Program-made: the position numbers and the translations under genes
Notes under the pieces: generated by a model
Seen by the model: only the letters and a program-made list of their open reading frames with translations
What the model was told of the DNA's origin: nothing
Database searches by the model: none
Source: an uncultured Selenomonadales bacterium
Lineage (GTDB): Bacteria; Bacillota; Negativicutes; Selenomonadales; Selenomonadaceae
Assembly: GCA_947165405.1 (NCBI GenBank)
Contig: CAMVAG010000055.1
Location: 1-10,926, forward strand
Reading direction: 5' to 3'
Length of the DNA stretch: 10,926 nucleotides
Part shown: in pieces, positions 6,594 to 10,926 of the stretch
How positions within the stretch are numbered: the first letter of the stretch is position 1
Layout: every line of letters starts with the position of its first letter

Positions 6594-7220
6594 ATGCCAA
6601 CTGTAGCAGTTTACGATATGACGAATAACAAAGTCGGCGACCTCGAACTCAGCGAAGAAATTTTCGGCGTTGAGATTAACGAAGGGCTCGTGCATCAAGC
6701 GGTTGTTATGCAAATGGCATCGTGGCGTTTGGGCACCCACTCGACAAAAACTCGTGCAGACGTTCGCGGCGGCGGCAAGAAACCTTGGCGGCAAAAAGGC
6801 ACCGGCAGAGCTCGCGCAGGTTCCCGCAGAAGTCCTCTTTGGCGCGGCGGCGGTACAATCTTCGGACCGCACCCTCGCGATTATTCTTTCACCATGCCTC
6901 GCAAGCAACGTCGCCTCGCCTTGAAATGCGTCCTCACCGACAAAGTCAACGAAGGCAACTTGATTGTTCTCGACGAGCTGAACTTCGACGAACCCAAGAC
7001 GAAAAAATTTGTTGAGTTCCAAAAAACTTTCGGCGTCGACGGTTGCAAGTCGTTGTTCATTACCCGCGAACTTATCGAAAACGTAACGCGCTCCTCGAAC
7101 AACTTGCAAAACGCCAAGGCAATCGCCGCGCTTCAACTCAACGTCTATGACATTCTCAACAGCGATAAACTCTTCCTCACGAAAGACGCGGTCGCGAAAA
7201 TTGAGGAGGTGTACGCTTAA
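6594..7220 (+). CDS. rplD: 50S ribosomal protein L4
   Basis: L4 lines the nascent-peptide tunnel and, in E. coli, is also the repressor of the S10 operon. The 208-residue product has the usual family length. The long tunnel loop is intact: TRADVRGGGKKPWRQKGTGR, then ARAGSRRSPLWRGGG and TIFGPHPRDY, residues about 53-97. KPWRQKGTGRAR at 63-74 is the segment where macrolide-resistance changes are known; it looks wild-type. The ATG at 6594 lies 10 bases after AAGGAGG. An ATG only 2 bases after that site opens a two-codon frame (ATG AGA TAA) whose stop overlaps the true start. The gene ends in TAATG, overlapping rplW by one base, which suggests translational coupling. Confidence 0.98.
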   Translation: MPTVAVYDMTNNKVGDLELSEEIFGVEINEGLVHQAVVMQMASWRLGTHSTKTRADVRGGGKKPWRQKGTGRARAGSRRSPLWRGGGTIFGPHPRDYSFTMPRKQRRLALKCVLTDKVNEGNLIVLDELNFDEPKTKKFVEFQKTFGVDGCKSLFITRELIENVTRSSNNLQNAKAIAALQLNVYDILNSDKLFLTKDAVAKIEEVYA

Positions 7221-7501
7221 TGGAAGCCAGAGACATTTTGATTCGCCCGTTGCTCAGCGAACACTCAACCGACCTCATGCAGGAAGGCAAGTTCGTGTTC
7301 GTCGTCGACAAGCGCGCAAATAAAATTCAAATCGCCGACGCCGTCGAAGAAATTTTCAAAGTCACGGTCGAGGCAGTCAACACGATTAACGTCAAGGGCA
7401 AGACCAAACGTCGCGGGCGCACGGTCGGCAAGACGGCAAGCTACAAAAAAGCTATCGTCAAGCTCGCGGCAGGCGAAACAATCGAACTCTTTGCACCTTG
7501 A
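7220..7501 (+). CDS. rplW: 50S ribosomal protein L23
   Basis: L23 lies at the polypeptide tunnel exit, where it docks trigger factor and the signal recognition particle. The 93 residues match the family: ARDILIRPLLSEHSTDLMQE at the start, KFVFVVDKRANKIQIADAVE, VEAVNTINVKGKTKRRGR and a terminal AIVKLAAGETIELF. Start at the ATG overlapping the rplD stop by one base; GAGGAGGTG (7203-7211) lies inside the end of rplD. This arrangement favours re-initiation by ribosomes finishing rplD. It is followed by a 104-base gap with an unusual inverted repeat instead of the near contact with rplB that is usual. Confidence 0.97.
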   Translation: MEARDILIRPLLSEHSTDLMQEGKFVFVVDKRANKIQIADAVEEIFKVTVEAVNTINVKGKTKRRGRTVGKTASYKKAIVKLAAGETIELFAP

Positions 7502-7506
7502 AAAGC

Positions 7507-7581
7507 AATGCGTAATTAGCAATGCGCAATGCGCAATTAAAATTCAAATCATTACGCATTTCGCATTACGCATTACGCATT
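7507..7581. repeat. Inverted array of 7-base units between rplW and rplB
   Basis: The left arm (7507-7537) reads as four 7-base units plus three bases: AATGCGT, AATTAGC, AATGCGC, AATGCGC, AAT. The right arm (7551-7581) is ATTACGC, ATTTCGC, ATTACGC, ATTACGC, ATT. The arms are complementary at 26 of 31 positions around a 13-base loop, so the RNA would form a long hairpin. It ends about 7 bases before the rplB ribosome binding site (AAGGAGGT, 7589-7596). There is no open frame, no transposase and no T-run after the stem. The look is that of a dispersed short intergenic repeat inserted in a transcribed gap. Whether it is mobile, or acts as an attenuator or processing site, is unknown. Confidence 0.85.
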
Positions 7582-7605
7582 AAAAGAAAAGGAGGTAAAA
7601 CGTAA

Positions 7606-8430
7606 GTGGGAATTAAATCTTTCAAGCCGTATACTCCCGGACGCCGCCATATGACGGTTTCGACTTTCGAGGAAATCACGACCGATAAGCCCGAAAAATC
7701 ACTGCTTGCTCCGCTGAAAAAACACGGCGGCAGAAATCAGCAGGGACGTTTGACGGTTCGTCATCAAGGCGGCGGACATAAACGTCGTTATCGCATAATC
7801 GATTTCAAACGCAACAAGGACGGTATCCCGGCAACAGTCGCCACTATCGAATACGACCCCAACCGCAGCGCACGTATCGCCCTGCTCAATTACGCAGACG
7901 GTGAGAAACGTTACATTATCGCGCCGAACGGTTTAAAAGTCGGAGACAAAGTCGAATCGGGAGCCGAAGCAGACATCAAAACCGGCAACGCTCTTCCGTT
8001 GAAAAATATTCCTGTCGGCACGCTGATTCACAATATCGAAATGAAAATCGGCAAGGGCGGGCAACTCGTTCGCAGCGCGGGCGCAGCGGCTCAACTCATG
8101 GCTAAAGAGGGAATTTACGCAACGATTCGTATGCCTTCGGGCGAAGTTCGCAAACTTCACATCAACTGCCGCGCAACAATCGGGCAAGTCGGCAACCTCG
8201 ACCACGAAAATATTACAATCGGTAAAGCCGGACGCAATCGCTGGCTCGGCAAGAGACCCGAAAATCGCGGCGTTGCAATGAACCCTGTAGACCATCCGCA
8301 CGGCGGCGGTGAAGGTCGTTCGCCCGTCGGTCGCAAGCACCCCGTCACCAAATGGGGCAAATGTGCTATGGGCGCGAAAACCCGTAAGAAGAAAGCTTCC
8401 GATAAGCTTATCGTTCGTCGTCGCAAGTAA
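7606..8430 (+). CDS. rplB: 50S ribosomal protein L2
   Basis: L2 is a core 23S rRNA protein needed for subunit association and peptidyl-transferase activity. The 274-residue product has GIKSFKPYTPGRRHMTVSTF at the start, KHGGRNQQGRLTVRHQGGGH and the SH3-like and OB-like regions. The highly conserved GVAMNPVDHPHGGGEGRSPV follows, in which His230 corresponds to the functionally critical histidine 229 of E. coli. The basic tail ends KKKASDKLIVRRRK. GTG at 7606 is the start; AAGGAGGT lies 9 bases upstream and directly follows the inverted repeat. Near the C-terminus VTKWGKCAMG replaces the more common VTPWGKPTLG-like wording, a mild divergence. rpsS follows after 24 bases. Confidence 0.98.
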   Translation: MGIKSFKPYTPGRRHMTVSTFEEITTDKPEKSLLAPLKKHGGRNQQGRLTVRHQGGGHKRRYRIIDFKRNKDGIPATVATIEYDPNRSARIALLNYADGEKRYIIAPNGLKVGDKVESGAEADIKTGNALPLKNIPVGTLIHNIEMKIGKGGQLVRSAGAAAQLMAKEGIYATIRMPSGEVRKLHINCRATIGQVGNLDHENITIGKAGRNRWLGKRPENRGVAMNPVDHPHGGGEGRSPVGRKHPVTKWGKCAMGAKTRKKKASDKLIVRRRK

Positions 8431-8454
8431 TCTCGGCGAAGGGAGGAAAAAATT

Positions 8455-8736
8455 TTGTCAAGGTCTGTTAAGAAAGGACCGTTTGTGCAGGAAAAACTTT
8501 TGGCGAAAGTCGAGGCTCTCAACAACGCCAATGACAAGAAAGTTATCCGCACATGGTCGCGCAGCTCAACGATTCTTCCTGCGTTCGTCGGTCACACAAT
8601 CGCCGTTCACGACGGTCGCAAGCATGTTCCGGTTTACATTACGGAAGATATGGTCGGGCACAAGCTCGGCGAATTCGCTCCGACTCGCACTTTCAAAGGT
8701 CACGCGGGCGAAGAACGCAAAATGTCTTTGAAATAA
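8455..8736 (+). CDS. rpsS: 30S ribosomal protein S19
   Basis: S19 binds the 30S head with S13 and contacts the A-site tRNA and the bridge to the 50S subunit. The product is 93 residues, the normal length, with SRSVKKGPFVQEKLLAKVEA, GHTIAVHDGRKHVPVYITED, MVGHKLGEFAPTRTFKGH and a short basic tail. The TTG at 8455 is the start because GGGAGGA lies upstream and the family starts at MSRS or MPRS. Residue 37 is Ser in WSRSSTI where nearly all homologues I remember have Arg (WSRRSTI). rplV follows after 33 bases. Confidence 0.98.
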   Translation: MSRSVKKGPFVQEKLLAKVEALNNANDKKVIRTWSRSSTILPAFVGHTIAVHDGRKHVPVYITEDMVGHKLGEFAPTRTFKGHAGEERKMSLK

Positions 8737-8769
8737 TTTTTTAAAACTTCGCAGGAAGGAGGGGCTCAC

Positions 8770-9132
8770 GTGGCAGAAGTCAAAGAAGCCAAAGCAATCG
8801 CCAAGTATGTGAGAATTGCGCCGCGCAAAGTTCGTATCGTCATGGATTTGATTCGCGGCAAAGATATTGCGGACGCCTTCGCGATTTTGAAGTTCACGCC
8901 CAAACGCGGTGCAACGCTCATTCAAAAAGTTCTTAAGTCCGCCGTCGCAAACGCCGAAAACAATTTCGACATGGACACCGATAAACTTTTCGTCTCGACT
9001 TGTTTCGTAGATCAAGGACCGACAATCAAGAGGTATCACCCGCGCTCGCGTGGTCAGGCGTTCAGCATTTTGAAACACACCTCGCATATCACGGTTGTCG
9101 TCAGCGAAAAAGAAGACGAAAGCAAAGAATAA
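8770..9132 (+). CDS. rplV: 50S ribosomal protein L22
   Basis: L22 spans all 23S rRNA domains, and its beta-hairpin narrows the exit tunnel. The product is 120 residues: AKYVRIAPRKVRIVMDLIRG, KVLKSAVANAENNFDMD, then the tunnel hairpin DQGPTIKRYHPRSRGQAFSI and the end LKHTSHITVVVSEKE. The hairpin (about 81-100) is intact, without the three-residue deletion known to give erythromycin resistance in E. coli. The GTG at 8770 has AAGGAGGGG upstream. The hairpin wording resembles Negativicute L22 proteins, from memory. A short acidic tail (EDESKE) ends the protein. rpsC follows after 21 bases. Confidence 0.98.
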   Translation: MAEVKEAKAIAKYVRIAPRKVRIVMDLIRGKDIADAFAILKFTPKRGATLIQKVLKSAVANAENNFDMDTDKLFVSTCFVDQGPTIKRYHPRSRGQAFSILKHTSHITVVVSEKEDESKE

Positions 9133-9153
9133 TTCACGAAGGAGGGAAACGGT

Positions 9154-9831
9154 TTGGGTCAGAAGGTACATCCGCACGGAATACGGCTCGGCATAGTCAA
9201 GACGTGGGACGCGAAGTGGTACGCCGATAAAGACTTCGCAACAAATCTTCACGAAGATATAAAAATTCGTAAGGCCATAAAAACCGATAAGCAACTGGCG
9301 TCGGCGGGCGTCTCGCGCATTGAGATTGAACGCTCCGAAAAACGCCTCAAGCTCACGATTCATACTGCAAAGCCCGGCATGGTTATCGGTCGCGGCGGCG
9401 CAGGCATTGAGGACATCAAAAACAAACTCAAGAAGCTCACCGACAAACGCGTCGATATTAACATCATGGAGATTCGTCAGCCCGATTTGGACGCTCTGCT
9501 CGTCGCCGAAAACATTGCCTCGCAGTTGGAACGCCGTATCGCTTTCCGCCGTGCAATGAAACAATCCGTCGGCAGAACAATGCGTCTTGGTGCAAAGGGA
9601 ATCAAAATCGCCTGCAGCGGTCGTCTCGGCGGCGCGGAAATTGCTCGCAGTGAATCCTATCGCGAAGGCTCAATTCCTCTGCACACGCTCCGCGCAGACA
9701 TCGATTACGGTTTCGCGGAAGCCAACACGACTTACGGGCGAATCGGCATCAAAGTTTGGATTTTCAAAGGCGAAATTCTCCCCGACAAAAAGGACAAGGG
9801 CGTCCGTCAAGCCGAAGGGAGTGACGCTTAA
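9154..9831 (+). CDS. rpsC: 30S ribosomal protein S3
   Basis: S3 forms part of the mRNA entry channel and, with S4, its helicase activity. The 225 residues start MGQKVHPHGIRLGIVKTWDA. A KH domain shows GMVIGRGGAGIEDIKNKL with the GRGG loop at 79-82. The C-terminal domain has RTMRLGAKGIKIACSGRLGG, AEIARSESYREGSIPLHTLR and IDYGFAEANTTYGRIGIKVW. The TTG at 9154 is the start, with AAGGAGGGAAA upstream and GQKVHP as the invariant beginning. The gene ends in TAATG and overlaps rplP by one base; its last codons contain AAGGGAGTG, the rplP ribosome binding site. Confidence 0.98.
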   Translation: MGQKVHPHGIRLGIVKTWDAKWYADKDFATNLHEDIKIRKAIKTDKQLASAGVSRIEIERSEKRLKLTIHTAKPGMVIGRGGAGIEDIKNKLKKLTDKRVDINIMEIRQPDLDALLVAENIASQLERRIAFRRAMKQSVGRTMRLGAKGIKIACSGRLGGAEIARSESYREGSIPLHTLRADIDYGFAEANTTYGRIGIKVWIFKGEILPDKKDKGVRQAEGSDA

Positions 9832-10379
9832 TGTTAATTCCGAAGAGAACAAAATACCGCAAACAATTTCGCGGTCGCATGAAAGGTAAAGCCAATCGCG
9901 GCAACACAATCGCTCACGGTCAATACGGTCTCGTGGCATTGGAGCCGGCGTGGATAACCAATCGTCAAATTGAGGCAGCGCGTATTGCAATGACTCGTTA
10001 CATTCGCCGCGGCGGTCAAGTCTGGATAAAAATTTTCCCCGACAAACCCGTCACTGCCAAGCCCGCCGAAACTCGTATGGGTTCAGGCAAAGGCTCGCCC
10101 GAATATTGGGTTGCAGTCGTCAAGCCCGGTCGCGTCTTGTTTGAAATGGCAGGCGTCCCGAAAGAAATCGCCGCAGAGGCAATGCGTCTTGCCGGTCACA
10201 AGCTCCCGATTAAAACAAAATTTATCGTCAGCGATCATCAAGGCGATGTGTATGTTCCCGTCGTGAATGAAACCCTCGCCGACGCAAAGAAGGCGGCTCA
10301 CGCGGCTTATGAACAGGAACACGCAGCCGAGGCAACTCAAGCTGAAACCAAAGAAGGCGGTGAAGCTCATGAAGGTTAA
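9831..10379 (+). CDS. rplP: 50S ribosomal protein L16 with long acidic C-terminal tail
   Basis: L16 organises the A-site tRNA elbow contact and is a late 50S assembly protein. The core (residues 1 to about 134) is standard: MLIPKRTKYRKQFRGRMKGK, ALEPAWITNRQIEAARIAMT, RYIRRGGQVWIKIFPDKP, TAKPAETRMGSGKGSPEYWV, VKPGRVLFEMAGV and LAGHKLPIKTKF. Usual L16 proteins stop at about 135-145 residues. This one is 182 long, with a further tail of about 48 residues that contains 11 Ala and 11 acidic residues (for example ADAKKAAHAAYEQEHAAEAT), ending KEGGEAHEG. The last codons of the tail carry the ribosome binding site of rpmC (AAGGCGGTG, 10354-10362), and the genes overlap by 11 bases. Start: the ATG overlapping the rpsC stop. 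Identity is certain; the role of the tail is unknown. Confidence 0.98.
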   Translation: MLIPKRTKYRKQFRGRMKGKANRGNTIAHGQYGLVALEPAWITNRQIEAARIAMTRYIRRGGQVWIKIFPDKPVTAKPAETRMGSGKGSPEYWVAVVKPGRVLFEMAGVPKEIAAEAMRLAGHKLPIKTKFIVSDHQGDVYVPVVNETLADAKKAAHAAYEQEHAAEATQAETKEGGEAHEG

Positions 10380-10569
10380 TGAAATTCGCGACATGTCCGC
10401 TTCCGAACAATCGGCAAAACTTCAATCGCTCAAGGAAGAACTTTTTAACCTCCGCTTTCAACACGCAACCGGTCAGCTTGAAAATCCCATGCGTATTCGC
10501 GAAGTCAAACGCTCAATCGCGCAAATCAAAACCATTCAGCGCGAAGCCGAACTCAAAATCAGACAGTAG
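10369..10569 (+). CDS. rpmC: 50S ribosomal protein L29
   Basis: L29 is a small helical protein beside L23 at the tunnel exit. The 66-residue product reads MKVNEIRDMSASEQSAKLQS, LKEELFNLRFQHATGQLENP and RIREVKRSIAQIKTI, a typical two-helix L29. The ATG at 10369 is chosen because homologues begin MK-NEIRDM and AAGGCGGTG lies just upstream. The same frame is open upstream to 10267, but that part is the rplP tail read in another frame. The start lies inside rplP and overlaps it by 11 bases, suggesting translational coupling. The stop TAG is part of the rpsQ ribosome binding site (TAGGAGGCG). Confidence 0.97.
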   Translation: MKVNEIRDMSASEQSAKLQSLKEELFNLRFQHATGQLENPMRIREVKRSIAQIKTIQREAELKIRQ

Positions 10570-10580
10570 GAGGCGATAAC

Positions 10581-10847
10581 GTGAGCGAAGAAATTAAACG
10601 CAACGAGCGCAAGGTTCGTGTCGGCAAGGTCGTAAGCGACAAAATGGACAAGACGATTGTCGTCGCGATTGAAGAGCTCATTCAACACAAGCTCTACAAA
10701 AAATCCGTCAAGCGCACCGTCAAGTTCAAAGCACACGACGAAAACAACGAGGCTAAAGTCGGCGATAGAGTTTCAATCATGGAGACGCGCCCCCTTTCCA
10801 AAGAAAAACGTTGGCGGCTCGTTCAAATCGTCGAAAAAGCCAAGTAA
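10581..10847 (+). CDS. rpsQ: 30S ribosomal protein S17
   Basis: S17 is a primary 16S rRNA binder in the 30S body. The 88-residue OB-fold protein shows RNERKVRVGKVVSDKMDKTI, VVAIEELIQHKLYKK, KRTVKFKAHDENNEAKVGD and RVSIMETRPLSKEKRWRLVQ, all typical. The GTG at 10581 is placed by TAGGAGGCG (10567-10575), which starts on the rpmC stop. Length is normal. It is followed by a 40-base gap with short tandem 7-base units before rplN. Confidence 0.97.
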   Translation: MSEEIKRNERKVRVGKVVSDKMDKTIVVAIEELIQHKLYKKSVKRTVKFKAHDENNEAKVGDRVSIMETRPLSKEKRWRLVQIVEKAK

Positions 10848-10871
10848 GCTGTTAGCTGTTAGTGATTAGTG
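10847..10871. repeat. Short tandem array of 7-base units between rpsQ and rplN
   Basis: Starting on the last base of the rpsQ stop codon, the sequence reads AGCTGTT, AGCTGTT, AGTGATT and then AGTGG. That is three 7-base units of related form plus a partial unit. The array stops right before the rplN ribosome binding site (AAAGGAGGA). It has the same period as the rplW-rplB array but a different unit, and it has no inverted copy here. Function unknown. Confidence 0.65.
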
Positions 10872-10887
10872 GAAAGGAGGATTTTTC

Positions 10888-10926
10888 TTGATTCAGCAAC
10901 AAAGCAGATTGAACGTCGGCGACAAC
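10888..10926 (+). CDS. rplN: 50S ribosomal protein L14, first 13 codons (runs off right edge)
   Basis: A TTG at 10888 preceded by AAAGGAGGA (10873-10881) opens a frame reading MIQQQSRLNVGDN up to the window end. L14 proteins begin MIQ-QTRL-VADN, and rplN follows rpsQ in the canonical S10/spc order, so the identity is well supported despite the short length. L14 is a beta-barrel 50S protein near the bridge to the 30S subunit and the factor-binding site. The TTG start adds to those of rpsJ, rplC, rpsS and rpsC. Confidence 0.9.
   Translation, partial: MIQQQSRLNVGDN

Noticed and set aside
5934..7136. 400-codon open frame on the - strand opposite rplC and rplD
   Set aside because: Same cause: a shadow of biased codon use in two well-identified ribosomal genes, with a low-sense protein and no start signal.
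7502..7605. CRISPR array or insertion sequence between rplW and rplB
   Set aside because: There are no spacers, the units are only 7 bases long, and there is no transposase or target duplication visible.
8566..9564. 332-codon open frame on the - strand opposite rpsS, rplV and rpsC
   Set aside because: It overlaps three certain genes and their ribosome binding sites and shows no family features.
10267..10368. Upstream in-frame extension of L29
   Set aside because: It is the rplP tail read in another frame; L29 starts at MKVNEIRDM with a ribosome binding site at 10354-10362.

Overview
The window is a bacterial translation-machinery locus. It holds the complete str group (rpsL, rpsG, fusA, tuf) followed directly by the first part of the S10 group (rpsJ, rplC, rplD, rplW, rplB, rpsS, rplV, rpsC, rplP, rpmC, rpsQ, and the first 13 codons of rplN). 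All of these are on the + strand. Strong AAGGAGG-type ribosome binding sites, frequent TTG and GTG starts, and the wording of L22, L16 and the XRE protein suggest a Firmicute, most likely of the Negativicutes/Selenomonadales type. That placement rests on remembered family resemblance, not on a search.

Layout. Positions 1-330 (- strand) hold the N-terminal 110 codons of a small membrane protein that runs off the left edge. It is divergent from a 144-residue XRE-type helix-turn-helix protein (478-912, +). The 147-base gap between them carries a candidate promoter in each direction and a perfect 6-3-6 inverted repeat that could be an operator. At 913-1101 a near-consensus extended -10 promoter drives rpsL. 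The str genes follow with gaps of 12 to 52 bases. After tuf, a 258-base gap holds a strong 16-bp hairpin, a second near-consensus extended -10 promoter, and a roughly 125-nt S10 leader with nested complementary segments. The S10 genes then run to the right edge with gaps of at most 40 bases or overlaps, except for 104 bases between rplW and rplB. No stretch longer than 300 bases lacks a gene.

How the genes work together. S12, S7, S10, S19, S3 and S17 are small-subunit proteins. L3, L4, L23, L2, L22, L16, L29 and L14 are large-subunit proteins. EF-G and EF-Tu drive translocation and aminoacyl-tRNA delivery. The two promoters suggest separately tunable str and S10 transcripts. Overlapping TAATG junctions (rplD/rplW, rpsC/rplP) and the 11-base rplP/rpmC overlap suggest translational coupling.

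I do not see a new defence, mobile or biosynthetic system here; most of the window is ordinary ribosomal protein operon. The points worth a second look are: two arrays of 7-base units inside the S10 operon, one folded as a long inverted repeat between rplW and rplB; an L16 with an unusual acidic, alanine-rich C-terminal tail of about 48 residues that overlaps rpmC; the structured S10 leader; the abundance of TTG starts in highly expressed genes; a str cluster with no rpoC or L7Ae-type gene immediately upstream; and the XRE gene with its candidate operator.
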